From JAEZKC01 sp046546375 (lineage in GTDB: Bacteria > Fibrobacterota > Chitinivibrionia > Chitinivibrionales > Chitinispirillaceae), in contig JBKGXV010000008.1 in assembly GCA_046546375.1 (NCBI GenBank), positions 7,074-71,073 on the forward strand: 64,000 nt of DNA, in the 5' to 3' direction. The notes under the pieces are model-generated. The model had not been told where the DNA came from. It saw only the letters and a program-made list of their open reading frames with translations, and searched no databases. Positions within the stretch are counted from its first letter, which is position 1. Each line of letters begins with the position of its first letter. The position numbers were made by a program, and so were the translations under genes. Positions 39,631 through 48,081 of this stretch are shown here, one piece after another.

Positions 39631-40917
39631 ATGGGTAAGACCATTACGGAGAAGATTTTCGATGCTCATCAGATAGATGAGCCCTTTGAAGGAACCAGGG
39701 TTCTTTCACTGGATGTGGTGATGTGCCATGAGATCACTACCCCCATAGCCATAGCGGATCTTGAATGGCGGGGAAAGGACCGGGTGTTTGACACCACCAA
39801 GGTCAAAGCGGTGATAGATCATGTGACGCCGTCCAAGGATTCAAAGAGTGCAACACAGGCAAAGATCCTCCGTGAGTGGGCTCGCCGACACGGGATAAAG
39901 GATTTTTTCGATGTGGGGGAAAACGGTGTATGTCATGCTCTGTTTCCGGAAAAGGGTTTCATTCGGCCAGGATTTACGGTGATCATGGGTGACAGTCACA
40001 CCTGTACTCATGGAGCTTTCGGCAGTTTTGCCGCCGGGGTGGGCACCACTGATCTGGAAGTGGGCATACTCAAAGGGGTGTGTGCGTTCAGGCCTCCTGA
40101 AAGTATCAGGGTTGAAATAACCGGAAAGGCTTCCAAGGGAGTGTATGCAAAGGATATCATCCTGGAGGTGATCCGTCAGCTCACAGTGAACGGAGCCACT
40201 GATCATGTGATAGAGTTCGGAGGTCCGGTGGTGGAGACCATGAGCATGGAGGAGCGGATGACGCTGTGCAATATGGCGATTGAAGCCGGGGGCACTTCAG
40301 GGTTGTGCATGCCTGACAGGGTGACTGCTGAATATCTGTGGCCGTTCATTGCGGATGATTATAACGGCAATATATATGAGGCTGTTGAGGATTTTGCAAA
40401 GTGGCATTCTGATTCAAATGCTGCATATGCCAAGACAGTGTCGGTGGATGTTTCCGGGCTGGAACCGGTGGTGACCGTGGGCTACAAGCCTGATCAGGTG
40501 AAAAAAGTAAAGGAGCTGCCTCAAACACGCATCGATCAGGTTTATCTGGGCAGTTGCACCAACGGCAGAATTTCGGATTTGAGAATAGCCGCTCAGGTGA
40601 CCAAGGGTAAAAAACTTGCTCCGGGAGTGCGGGGAATTGTCAGTCCGGCCACACCCGCAGTTTACCGTCAGGCCATGGAGGAGGGGCTTATCGCCGTCTT
40701 TATGGATGCGGGATACTGCATCGCCAATCCCACCTGCGGAGCATGTCTGGGAATGTCAACCGGAGTGCTTGCACAAGGAGAGGTATGCGTATCAACCACC
40801 AATCGGAATTTCAACGGACGTATGGGAAAGGGTGGAATGGTGCACCTGGCATCACCGGCAAGTGCCGCGGCAAGCGGTATCACCGGTCATCTGACCGATC
40901 CCAGAGATTATCTCTGA
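39631..40917 (+). CDS. leuC: 3-isopropylmalate dehydratase large subunit (aconitase family)
   Basis: 428 residues, the shorter (archaeal/HACN-like) class of the aconitase family. [4Fe-4S] ligands are C309 (in LGSCTNGR), C369 and C372 (in NPTCGACLG). 'VIMGDSHTCTHGAFGSFAAGVGTTD' and 'TNRNFNGRMG' are the substrate and cluster signatures. It isomerises 2-isopropylmalate to 3-isopropylmalate in leucine synthesis, together with the small subunit encoded 98 nt downstream. AAAGGGTGG is a good ribosome-binding site. Members of this short class can also act on homocitrate or citramalate products, so the exact substrate is not fixed by sequence; leuA and leuB are not in the window. Confidence 0.92.
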   Translation: MGKTITEKIFDAHQIDEPFEGTRVLSLDVVMCHEITTPIAIADLEWRGKDRVFDTTKVKAVIDHVTPSKDSKSATQAKILREWARRHGIKDFFDVGENGVCHALFPEKGFIRPGFTVIMGDSHTCTHGAFGSFAAGVGTTDLEVGILKGVCAFRPPESIRVEITGKASKGVYAKDIILEVIRQLTVNGATDHVIEFGGPVVETMSMEERMTLCNMAIEAGGTSGLCMPDRVTAEYLWPFIADDYNGNIYEAVEDFAKWHSDSNAAYAKTVSVDVSGLEPVVTVGYKPDQVKKVKELPQTRIDQVYLGSCTNGRISDLRIAAQVTKGKKLAPGVRGIVSPATPAVYRQAMEEGLIAVFMDAGYCIANPTCGACLGMSTGVLAQGEVCVSTTNRNFNGRMGKGGMVHLASPASAAASGITGHLTDPRDYL

Positions 40918-41014
40918 AAGAGGGGTGATCATGGGGGGCGCCGCCCGTAAGGGAGGAGGCCTCCAACACTGAACTTTTTTACGATTAAAGGTAAACCCGT
41001 GAACGGAGGTACAA

Positions 41015-41542
41015 ATGAAGACATTCGGAGGATCAGTTCTTTTTCTGGACAGATCGGATATAAATACAGATGAGATCATTCCTGCAAAATATCTTACCGA
41101 GGTGAAAAAGGAAGCACTTAAACCTTACCTGTTGGAGGATCTCAATCTCGACGGTTTCGATCCTGCGGGGGATTGGCGGGGCAAGGCGAAAGTGGTTGTT
41201 GCAAGGGCCAATTTCGGGTGCGGTTCATCACGTGAACATGCGCCCTGGGCACTCGAGGTGAATGATATCACCTGCGTTATTGCGGAAAACTATGCCCGGA
41301 TCTTCAGACAGAATATGTTTAACGGAGGAATGCTGGCGATTGAGCTTCCTAAAGAAAAAATAGAGGAGCTGTTCACTCTTTGCGGTAAGGGAGAGGTGAT
41401 GTGTGATGTGGATGTGGAGAGGAAAAAGCTTACATTCTCATATGAGAACGGTTCAAAGGAGCTGGATTTCACACTGTCTCAGTTTGATGATGCGCTGGTG
41501 AAAGCCGGTGGCTGGGTGGAATTCGCCGACGCCAGATATTAA
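41015..41542 (+). CDS. leuD: 3-isopropylmalate dehydratase small subunit
   Basis: 175 residues. Hallmarks of the swivelling domain: 'LDRSDINTDEIIPAKYLTE', 'VVVARANFGCGSSREHAPWAL' with the G-S-S-R-E-H substrate loop, and 'VIAENYARIFRQNMFNGGMLAIEL'. Forms the active heterodimer with the large subunit encoded upstream. Good ribosome-binding site (cggaggtac). Followed by a hairpin at 41551-41579 shared with the convergent anti-sigma gene. Confidence 0.92.
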   Translation: MKTFGGSVLFLDRSDINTDEIIPAKYLTEVKKEALKPYLLEDLNLDGFDPAGDWRGKAKVVVARANFGCGSSREHAPWALEVNDITCVIAENYARIFRQNMFNGGMLAIELPKEKIEELFTLCGKGEVMCDVDVERKKLTFSYENGSKELDFTLSQFDDALVKAGGWVEFADARY

Positions 41543-41550
41543 TGGTTTAA

Positions 41551-41579
41551 AAGGCCCTGGGGAAAAACTGCGGGGCCTT
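41551..41579. terminator. Hairpin between convergent leuD and anti-sigma genes
   Basis: aaggccc (41551-41557) pairs with gggcctt (41573-41579); inner ctgggg...ctgcgg partly extends it. Located in the 48-nt gap between the two stop codons. A-rich and T-rich flanks are modest. Confidence 0.5.
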
Positions 41580-41590
41580 GAAACGATTCA

Positions 41591-41932
41591 TTACCCGATG
41601 TATATGACCAGATAGTAGAACAGAAGTATGGCCCCGATGGTCAGCAGGCCCAGCAGAAAAGGATATTTGTACCAGTTCTGTATAAAGACCATGGCACGGC
41701 TCTGGAATGTTTTCTTTTTGGTGGCCGCAAAGATTTTGTTGGTAACCGATGGCGTGACCTCCACATCCTCAATCTCCTGGAACGCTTCCTTCACATTCTT
41801 CATCTCTTCTATGTACTCCGAGCAGCATGTGCAGCTCTGCACATGTTCCCTGATCTCTTCACCGATTTGTTCGCCAAGGGCGAATTCGATCAGTTCCTCT
41901 TCTGTGGGATGTTCTTTTATTGTGTAACCCAT
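41591..41932 (-). CDS. Anti-sigma factor with zf-HC2 (zinc-binding) domain and C-terminal membrane helix
   Basis: 113 residues. The zinc-binding ZAS motif H30-x3-C34-x2-C37 lies in 'REHVQSCTCCSEYIEEM'; a second Cys (C36) sits between. One membrane helix at about 92-112 (FLLGLLTIGAILLFYYLVIYI) ends the protein, leaving almost no periplasmic part. It would hold the ECF sigma factor at the membrane. The gene overlaps the sigma-factor gene by 16 nt, the standard arrangement. With a tiny extracytoplasmic part, sensing may come from zinc/redox chemistry at the ZAS motif or from a partner protein. Confidence 0.88.
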   Translation of the reverse strand: MGYTIKEHPTEEELIEFALGEQIGEEIREHVQSCTCCSEYIEEMKNVKEAFQEIEDVEVTPSVTNKIFAATKKKTFQSRAMVFIQNWYKYPFLLGLLTIGAILLFYYLVIYIG

Positions 41933-42438
41933 ACGGCCTTCTTTTTCAGTTTTTCCCTCAAGCCTTTAAGAGCTCTGAATGCCTTTATCCTCACGTTGTT
42001 TTCGGTGAGTTCCAGCATGACGCCAATCTCTTTATAAGTATACCCGTCTCTGAGGTGAAAGTAAAGAATACTCCGTTCTGTTTCGGGCAGATCGTCAACT
42101 ATCTTCCAGTCAAAAGGGGTTTCTCCGTGATAGTTGGGGTCGTAGTTTTCCTCTCCATAGGCCCGCCGCAGTCTTGAGAATCGGCTGCATTTTCTGAAAT
42201 GGTCAAGACAGGCGTTGCGGGCGACTCTGTAAAGCCAGCACATTCGTTCCTCCGGGGGAGCGGGAATGCTTTCCACTTTCCAGATTTTTATGAACACCTC
42301 CTGCAGAATGTCATCGGCGGCTGATCTGTTGTGGGTAAGCCAGAGAATGAACGTGTACACCTTCTGGGCATACTCTTCATAAATCCTTCTGAATTCTCTG
42401 TTCTGCAAGCTAATCTCCTCTGGCAAGCTGCCGAGCAC
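41917..42438 (-). CDS. ECF-type RNA polymerase sigma factor
   Basis: 173 residues. Region 2: 'FRRIYEEYAQKVYTFILWLTHNRSAADDILQEVFIKIWK' (core AADDILQEVFIKIW). Region 4: 'LPETERSILYFHLRDGYTYKEIGVMLELTENNVRIKAFRALKGLREKLKK' (core YKEIG-MLELTENNVRIKAFRAL). Between them is the short linker with 'RVARNACLDHFRK'. It directs RNA polymerase to a specific set of promoters and is probably held inactive by the overlapping anti-sigma gene. Subfamily and regulon cannot be told from the sequence. Confidence 0.92.
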   Translation of the reverse strand: MLGSLPEEISLQNREFRRIYEEYAQKVYTFILWLTHNRSAADDILQEVFIKIWKVESIPAPPEERMCWLYRVARNACLDHFRKCSRFSRLRRAYGEENYDPNYHGETPFDWKIVDDLPETERSILYFHLRDGYTYKEIGVMLELTENNVRIKAFRALKGLREKLKKKAVWVTQ

Positions 42439-42679
42439 AAGGTTGTAGAGGAAAGATACTTACCCCTGATCTTTGCAGGCAAGTTTCTGTCATATAAACG
42501 CTGCAGGTCAGCAGATTGTTACAGTTATTCATGAGTTGTTATCTGTTCGAAGCTTTCCCTCGGAGTCACCGGTTCCGGCTGCTTCACGCTGGCTCTCCGG
42601 ACGGTTTCAAGGCAGGAGGGATAGCCGCATGGTCGGGCATTGGGATACCGAAGCGGTGAACGGGAAGCGAAATAACGAT

Positions 42680-43351
42680 CTAGAATTCCGGCACTATCGC
42701 CAGGTCGTTCTGCACATCGGTGACCCCGGGGGTGAACTGTGCAATGCTCTGAGCTGCGCGATAGGCGGACCATCCCGGAACTGTGCCGCTGAGGGTAACC
42801 GCACCCTTTTCCACTTCCACATCGAGCGTGTCTATATCGATATCCACATTGCGGTCGAGAGCATCCACAACGTTCTCGGCTATGATTTCATCCAGAAGGT
42901 CATGGGTGGGGACAACGGTGAGAAGGTTGTCCACCACCGCCACCCCCAGAACGTCACCGGCCAGGTTTTCCGCCTTCTTCTTTTTCCAGTAGGCATCCAC
43001 TGCCCCTTCGAGGCGAACCACATTCACATCCACCTCGATCACGATATCCTGGTCACTCAGATCGGGGTTCCACTCGAATATGCTGCGCAGGGCATTGCGG
43101 ATCTCCTCCTCGGGCAGCGGTCCCGTTTTATGGGAACTGACCACCGAAAGCAGATTGTCCACTCGGGTCACACCCGGGACCGCATGGGCGTCAGTTTCGG
43201 CTGCCTGACGGGCCAGCCGGGAGTCCACTTTCCCGAACAGCCGTACCGTTCCGTCCACGATTTCCACATTGATTCCGGAGGCATCCACCCGGTTGTCCCA
43301 GAAAAGCTGGTCAATGATGCGTTTTTTGGTTTCCTCAGTGCTGTATATCAT
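42680..43351 (-). CDS. Protein with three BON domains
   Basis: 223 residues from the start at 43351, where GGAG lies 7 nt upstream; the longer frame to 43483 would add a hydrophobic N-terminus but has no ribosome-binding site and would cross the terminator at 43482. Three BON repeats of about 70 residues: 'IVDGTVRLFGKVDSRLARQAAETDAHAVPGVTRVDNLLSV', 'VVRLEGAVDAYWKKKKAENLAGDVLGVAVVDNLLTV', 'AVTLSGTVPGWSAYRAAQSIAQFTPGVTDVQNDLAIV' (each: G-x-V-x-L-x-G-x-V, then G-V-x-x-V-x-N-x-L). BON domains usually sit in exported proteins that bind lipid; no signal peptide is visible with this start, so it may be cytoplasmic, like YgaU-type or some plasmid-borne BON proteins. Function unknown. Confidence 0.8.
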   Translation of the reverse strand: MIYSTEETKKRIIDQLFWDNRVDASGINVEIVDGTVRLFGKVDSRLARQAAETDAHAVPGVTRVDNLLSVVSSHKTGPLPEEEIRNALRSIFEWNPDLSDQDIVIEVDVNVVRLEGAVDAYWKKKKAENLAGDVLGVAVVDNLLTVVPTHDLLDEIIAENVVDALDRNVDIDIDTLDVEVEKGAVTLSGTVPGWSAYRAAQSIAQFTPGVTDVQNDLAIVPEF

Positions 43352-43481
43352 GACAGAACTCCGCGTTTGCCGTTGCAGTTTTGCGTAGAACGGTTGTTGT
43401 ACTGATGGAACTGCAAAAAGGGGGCCTAAAGAAGAAAAGAGGGCAAGATTATACAGAACCAAGCGTTCAGTGAGGAAATAC

Positions 43482-43516
43482 AAAAAGCCGGAGAAACCAA
43501 AAATGGTTTCTCCGGC
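43482..43516 (-). terminator. Intrinsic terminator after the 29-residue ribosomal-type gene
   Basis: gccggagaaacc (43487-43498) pairs perfectly with ggtttctccggc (43505-43516). On the minus strand the stem is followed by TTTTTG. A 12-bp perfect stem. Confidence 0.85.
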
Positions 43517-43539
43517 AGGAATCGCACTGCCCGATAAAT

Positions 43540-43629
43540 TTACTTTTTCTTATGTCTCTGGCTGCGACGGGCTTTTTTTCTTTTATGACGGTTGATCTTC
43601 GATTTTCTCTTCTTTTTTACACTCGACAT
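43540..43629 (-). CDS. 29-residue AURKAIP1/COX24-type basic ribosomal peptide (bS22/mS38-like)
   Basis: Very short gene: ATG at 43627-43629, stop TAA at 43540-43542, product MSSVKKKRKSKINRHKRKKA-RRSQRHKKK. The Lys/Arg-rich sequence with 'V-K-K-K-R-K-x-K-I-N-x-H-K-x-K-K-x-R-R' matches the AURKAIP1/COX24 domain found at the end of mitochondrial mS38 and in bacterial small-subunit peptides such as mycobacterial bS22, which sits near the decoding centre. GAAAGGATG lies at good distance before the ATG and a strong intrinsic terminator follows the stop, so it is a real transcription unit. It is divergent to recF, sharing the A/T-rich 43630-43850 region. Family call from pattern memory; fairly confident. 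Confidence 0.8.
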   Translation of the reverse strand: MSSVKKKRKSKINRHKRKKARRSQRHKKK

Positions 43630-43850
43630 TCGTCGGTCATCCTTTCGAATGAAGTCTGCGATTCCGGTTTTTAGAATTGCTTAATATGCATAATGCCAGC
43701 CGCAACGTCAAGACAATTGGAACCATTATGTTCTGTTTTCTGGAAGTGACGCAATGATCGGGCCGGAAACTCCTTTTTTTCACTCTCTGGGCAACAAATT
43801 ATCCTCATTACCGTATTATTATACATTATTATATAGTATATTTTAGAGCT

Positions 43851-44939
43851 ATGCATCTTAACCGTCTCAGACTTCAGAATTTCCGCAATTACACTGATCT
43901 TGAAATGGAATTCCCCCCTCAAGGGGCTCTGTTTGAGGGCGCGAATGGAGCTGGGAAAACAAACCTGCTGGAGAGTATCCACCTTCTGTGTACAGGGCGG
44001 TCTCAGCGAAGGGCTTCAAGAGCAACTATGATACGCCATGAAGAGCACAGCGCTTTTGCCGAGGGGGTTTTCTCCTATGAACAGGCCGCGTCCAAGGCTT
44101 CCATAGGTTTCAGCAGGGATAAGAAAGTGGTGATGAGGCGGGATGATGTGGTAGTGAACACATTTTCGGAGTGGTTTGGAGAGCGTCCGGTGGTTTCTTT
44201 CGGTATTGATGATCTCGATCTGGTATACGGTTCTCCGGAAAGCCGCAGGCGATTTCTGGATATGCTGCTTTGCCAGATGGACCGTTCATATCTGGAGGCT
44301 TTGGTCAAGTACCGCAGAAGCATGCTGTGTCGAAACAGCCTCATGGGGAAAACAGACGATCCGCTTCAGTTCGAATTGTATGAAGAGGGCATGGCTGAGG
44401 CTGGGGTGGAGCTTGTTTTCGGAAGGCAGAAAATAGTCTCAGAGCTCAAATCCGTTCTGAGTGATTTCTACCGCCAAATTAGCGAGGGTAGTGAATCGGC
44501 CGATGTGGAGTACGAGCCCCGGTGGAAGTGCGATTTAACTGGCAAAAATGAGTGTAAAAATGTATTTTTACACTTCTTGAGTGAGCGCAGAGAGAAAGAT
44601 GTCGAAATGGGTTTCTCCGCTTCCGGTCCGCACAGAGACGATCTTCGCTTCCTTCTCGACCGAAAGCCAGCCAAAACCTTTGGATCGCAGGGTCAGTGCC
44701 GCTCCTATGTACTTTCTTTGAAACTCGGTTCGGTCCTTCTTATCGAACGGCACATACAGGACAACATGATCTTTCTCATTGACGATGCTGTTTCGGAGCT
44801 TGATTCGGGAAGGTCTTCACGTGTGTATCCACTGCTTGAGGGCAAGGGGCAGGTCTTCATTGCCACCCCCAAGTGTGATGCGCCCCTGGGCAATGAGGTG
44901 CTTAAGTGCAGCGTGGACAGAGGAAAGGTGCTTGTGTAG
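43851..44939 (+). CDS. recF: DNA replication and repair protein RecF
   Basis: 362 residues, normal length. SMC-like ATPase: 'MHLNRLRLQNFRNYTDLEMEFPP' start, Walker A 'FEGANGAGKTNLLESIHLL', 'GSPESRRRFLDMLLCQMD', signature 'GFSASGPHRDDLRFLLD', 'GSQGQCRSYVLSLKLG' and Walker B 'MIFLIDDAVSELDSGR'. It loads RecA at gaps via RecOR. The start codon has only a weak ribosome-binding site (agag) and an A/T-rich leader. A perfect 11-bp inverted repeat lies inside the gene (44551-44574). The stop TAG shares its G with the start GTG of dciA. Confidence 0.93.
   Translation: MHLNRLRLQNFRNYTDLEMEFPPQGALFEGANGAGKTNLLESIHLLCTGRSQRRASRATMIRHEEHSAFAEGVFSYEQAASKASIGFSRDKKVVMRRDDVVVNTFSEWFGERPVVSFGIDDLDLVYGSPESRRRFLDMLLCQMDRSYLEALVKYRRSMLCRNSLMGKTDDPLQFELYEEGMAEAGVELVFGRQKIVSELKSVLSDFYRQISEGSESADVEYEPRWKCDLTGKNECKNVFLHFLSERREKDVEMGFSASGPHRDDLRFLLDRKPAKTFGSQGQCRSYVLSLKLGSVLLIERHIQDNMIFLIDDAVSELDSGRSSRVYPLLEGKGQVFIATPKCDAPLGNEVLKCSVDRGKVLV
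44551..44574. repeat. 11-bp perfect inverted repeat inside recF
   Basis: agtgtaaaaat (44551-44561), spacer gt, atttttacact (44564-44574). The arms are exact reverse complements. It encodes part of RecF (about residues 234-241), so both DNA and protein constraints act. Could form a hairpin with a T-rich 3' arm in the mRNA, or be a protein-binding site. Confidence 0.7.
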
Positions 44940-45232
44940 TGAAGCGTTCCCAACCGCCTTCAAAGGTAGGCGCCGTTCTTCAGTCCATCCTCCAGGAGCG
45001 CGGCTATTCCACTATCTGCAAGGAATACGAAGTGGTGGCCAAGTGGAAGGAGATAGTGGGGGAGCGTGTGGGGGCTGTGACCGAATGCAGCAGGACCGAA
45101 AACGGGATTCTATATGTTAAAGTGAAATCCGCTCCCTGGCGTCAGGAGCTTGCTTATCTCAAGGGCGACCTGATCAAATCCATTCACAGAGAGACGGACT
45201 GTACCAGTATCAAGGATATAATCTTTTACTGA
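44939..45232 (+). CDS. dciA: DciA-like DUF721 protein (replicative helicase loader candidate)
   Basis: 97 residues from GTG 44939, preceded by GAGGAAAGG; the longer frame starts inside recF. DUF721 core: 'VGAVLQSILQERGYSTICKEYEVVAKWKEIVGERVGAVTE' (core: W-K-E-I-V-G-x-R-V), 'NGILYVKVKSAPWRQELAYLKGDLIKSI' (core L-Y-V-x-V-x-S-x-x-W-x-x-E-L). DciA proteins load or operate the DnaB helicase in many bacteria lacking DnaC; the DUF721 name covers them. The shared base with the recF stop (TAGTG) fits translational coupling. Between recF and gyrB, a common place for this family. Confidence 0.85.
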   Translation: MKRSQPPSKVGAVLQSILQERGYSTICKEYEVVAKWKEIVGERVGAVTECSRTENGILYVKVKSAPWRQELAYLKGDLIKSIHRETDCTSIKDIIFY

Positions 45233-45299
45233 CACCTGCTGTATATGAGACATGGGCTGACTCATGTCCCTATGGCAGTGTTAAAAACGGAGCAGTGAT

Positions 45300-47222
45300 A
45301 TGAGTGACCAGCAGCAGTATACCGCCGACAGTATCAAGACTCTCAAGGGGCTTGAAGCGGTCCGCAAAAGACCCGCCATGTACATTGGCAGCACCGGAAC
45401 TGCCGGTTTGCATCATCTTGTCTACGAGGTGGTGGACAATTCGATTGATGAGGCGCTTGCAGGATACTGTACCAGAGTCGATGTCATCATTCATACCGAT
45501 AACAGCATTACTGTCATGGATGATGGGCGAGGAATACCGATAGACTACCATGCAGAGGAGAAAATGTGTGCGCTGCAGTTGGTTTTGACCACGCTGCATG
45601 CCGGTGGTAAGTTCGATAACTCCTCCTACAAGGTTTCCGGTGGTCTTCACGGTGTCGGTGTTTCCTGTGTCAATGCGCTTTCCTCGTATCTGAAAGCGGA
45701 GGTCTGCAGAGACGGTCAGAAATACTACATGGAATTTGACAGGGGTGTTCCTGTTGCGGAGCTTCAGAAACTTGGTCCCACAGAGAAGCGCGGAACAAAA
45801 ATCACCTTCAAACCCGATTCTGATGTTTTTGAAACTACCGAGTACAGTTTCGATATCCTCTCCAAGCGTCTCAGAGAGCTGGCGTTTCTCAATAAAGGCG
45901 TGTTCATTGGTATTTTTGATGAGCGTGACAAGGATAAGAAACATGAGTTCTGCTATCCTGGCGGGCTTGCTTCGTTCATCTCCTATTTGGACGAGAACAA
46001 AACGCCTCTTCACCCCGAGCCGATTTTCTTTTCAAGTGTGAAAGAGGGCGTTGAGGTGGAAATCGCGATGCAGTACAATGACTCCTTCAACGAGAACATT
46101 TTTTCTTTTGCCAACAATATAAATACCGTCGACGGCGGGACGCATCTGTCCGGATTCAAAAAAGGTCTGACCCGCTCGATCAATGCCTATGTGGAGGCCA
46201 ACAATCTGCTCAAAGGCAACAACAAAGTGGAGATGAAGGGTGAGGATCTGCGTGAGGGACTTACGGCCGTTATAAGTGTCAAGCTTGGTGATCCTCAGTT
46301 CGAGGGGCAGACCAAGGCCAAACTGGGTAATTCCCATATCATGAGAATCGTCGAGAGCTCCGTGGTGGATATGTTGGGAACCTTTCTGGAGGAGAATCCT
46401 TCCGTAGGCAAAAAAGTAGTGGAGAAGTGTATCAGTTCCGCTATTGCCCGTGAGGCGGCACGCAGAGCCCGGCAGCTTGCAAGAAGAAAAACGGTTATGG
46501 ATGGCGGTGGGCTTCCCGGAAAACTTGCCGACTGCCAGGAGCATGATCCGGAAAAGTGTGAAATCTTTCTTGTTGAGGGTGACAGTGCGGGTGGAAGTGC
46601 GAAGATGGGACGTGACCGTACGTTTCAGGCCATTTTGCCTCTGAAGGGTAAGATACTCAATGTGGAGAAGGCCAGAATCGACAAGATCATTTCCCATGAG
46701 GAAATTCAGGTTATTGTGCAGGCTCTTGGAACCGGTTTCGGATCCTCCGAGGAAGAGGAGGGGTTCAATCTGGCCAAGCTGCGCTACAGCAAGATAATAA
46801 TCATGACCGATGCCGATGTGGATGGATCTCATATCCGCACTCTTCTTCTGACGTTCTTTTTCCGGCACATGCCGGGACTGGTGGAGAACGGAAATGTCTT
46901 CATCGCCCAGCCGCCTCTTTACAAGATTAAATCAGGTAAAGAGGTGCGCTATGTGTATACCGAGCAGGGCAAGGATGAGGTTGCCAGAGAGTGGGAAGGC
47001 AAAAAGATATCCCTTCAGCGGTATAAAGGTCTTGGCGAGATGAATCCCGATCAGCTTGCGGAGACAACCATGAATCCCGAGAGCCGGATTCTTCTTCAGG
47101 TCAAGATGGAGGATGTGGTGGAGGCAGACAGGATTTTCACCGTTCTTATGGGAGAAGAGGTCGAGCCTCGACGCAAATTCATCGAGGACAATGCCACAAA
47201 GGTACAGTTCCTGGATGTGTAA
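45300..47222 (+). CDS. gyrB: DNA gyrase subunit B
   Basis: 640 residues. GHKL ATPase: 'RPAMYIGSTGTAGLHHLVYEVVDNSIDEALAGYC', 'DDGRGIPIDYH', 'LHGVGVSCVNALS', 'RGTKITFKPD'. Transducer and TOPRIM: 'LVEGDSAGGSAKMGRDRTFQAILPLKGKILNVEKA', 'IIMTDADVDGSHIRTLLLTFFFRHMP' (catalytic Glu and the D-x-D-x-D). The end 'PRRKFIEDNA' is GyrB-type. No insertion of the large E. coli kind. With gyrA it supercoils DNA. 68 nt after dciA; surE lies between gyrB and gyrA. Confidence 0.97.
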   Translation: MSDQQQYTADSIKTLKGLEAVRKRPAMYIGSTGTAGLHHLVYEVVDNSIDEALAGYCTRVDVIIHTDNSITVMDDGRGIPIDYHAEEKMCALQLVLTTLHAGGKFDNSSYKVSGGLHGVGVSCVNALSSYLKAEVCRDGQKYYMEFDRGVPVAELQKLGPTEKRGTKITFKPDSDVFETTEYSFDILSKRLRELAFLNKGVFIGIFDERDKDKKHEFCYPGGLASFISYLDENKTPLHPEPIFFSSVKEGVEVEIAMQYNDSFNENIFSFANNINTVDGGTHLSGFKKGLTRSINAYVEANNLLKGNNKVEMKGEDLREGLTAVISVKLGDPQFEGQTKAKLGNSHIMRIVESSVVDMLGTFLEENPSVGKKVVEKCISSAIAREAARRARQLARRKTVMDGGGLPGKLADCQEHDPEKCEIFLVEGDSAGGSAKMGRDRTFQAILPLKGKILNVEKARIDKIISHEEIQVIVQALGTGFGSSEEEEGFNLAKLRYSKIIIMTDADVDGSHIRTLLLTFFFRHMPGLVENGNVFIAQPPLYKIKSGKEVRYVYTEQGKDEVAREWEGKKISLQRYKGLGEMNPDQLAETTMNPESRILLQVKMEDVVEADRIFTVLMGEEVEPRRKFIEDNATKVQFLDV

Positions 47223-47270
47223 AGCCGATATGTTTATAACAAATGCAAACAACTGAAAGTATAGCAATAC

Positions 47271-48068
47271 ATGAGTGAGAAGAAGACTGTACTACTGACC
47301 AATGATGACGGTTTTCATGCGCAGGGAATAAAGCTTCTCTACGATGTGCTTTCGGCCGATTACAATGTGGTGGTAGTGGCTCCTGACAAAGAGCAGAGCG
47401 GTGTGGGGCATGCATTCACATTCAACACTCCGCTTCATTACAGGGCGGCAATGGAAGAGGAGCAGATGCCGGGCTTTCTGGTAAGCGGCTCTCCTGCTGA
47501 CTGTGTGAAATTTTCCGTAAGCTATCTTTTGCCGGTCAGGCCTGATATCGTGGTGTCCGGCATGAATATAGGGGAGAATTCGGGGCTGTCCGCCTTCTAT
47601 TCCGGAACGGTTGCGGCAGCCCGGGAGGGTGCTTTTTGGAACATTCCAAGCTTTGCTTTTTCGGTATGCACCCAGAGTGCTGAATTCGCCAAAGAGTATG
47701 CGCGGATGGTGCCGGAGTACATAAAAAACATTCTCGGCTCCCAGCAGGGAAAACTCCCCGCCAATGCCAAGGTGTTCTACAATGTTAACTTCCCTCCCTG
47801 CGGTCCTGCGCAGGCAAAGGGCGCAAGGGTTACATGGCAGAGCATGGCCTATTTCGACGACCGCTATGAAAAGGTGGAAGTCGAAACACATCAGACTAAA
47901 GAGGGCTATCTCATTTACGGAGAAAAAAAGGATCTCGAAGCATCCAATGCTTTCGATTCCAGGGCCCTGATGAATAAATATATCACCATTACCCCCCTTA
48001 CTTTCGATTCCACTGCTCATGGGGCATTGCCTCATCTGCGTTGGTTGGAAGACGGTGAAAGTGAATAA
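47271..48068 (+). CDS. surE: 5'/3'-nucleotidase SurE
   Basis: 265 residues. The N-terminal 'VLLTNDDGFHAQGIKLLYDVL' with the Asp-Asp metal ligands, 'VVVAPDKEQSGVGHAFTF', 'SGSPADCVKF', 'PDIVVSGMNIGENSGLSAFYSGTVAAAREG' (core V-S-G-x-N-x-G-x-N and Y-S-G-T-V-A-A-A) and 'NVNFPP' are the full SurE set. It dephosphorylates nucleoside monophosphates and survival-related substrates. It lies 48 nt after gyrB and 13 nt before gyrA, so it is probably transcribed with the gyrase genes; the placement is unusual but without a known functional link. Confidence 0.95.
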   Translation: MSEKKTVLLTNDDGFHAQGIKLLYDVLSADYNVVVVAPDKEQSGVGHAFTFNTPLHYRAAMEEEQMPGFLVSGSPADCVKFSVSYLLPVRPDIVVSGMNIGENSGLSAFYSGTVAAAREGAFWNIPSFAFSVCTQSAEFAKEYARMVPEYIKNILGSQQGKLPANAKVFYNVNFPPCGPAQAKGARVTWQSMAYFDDRYEKVEVETHQTKEGYLIYGEKKDLEASNAFDSRALMNKYITITPLTFDSTAHGALPHLRWLEDGESE

Positions 48069-48081
48069 GAGGTAACTTCAT

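Noticed and set aside
43630..43850. A/T-rich stretch before recF as oriC
   Set aside because: Only one near-match to a DnaA box (ttatcctca) and no dnaA next to it; could equally be two promoters.
46032..46868. Long minus-strand frame opposite gyrB
   Set aside because: Shadow of gyrB; no ribosome-binding site, no family features.
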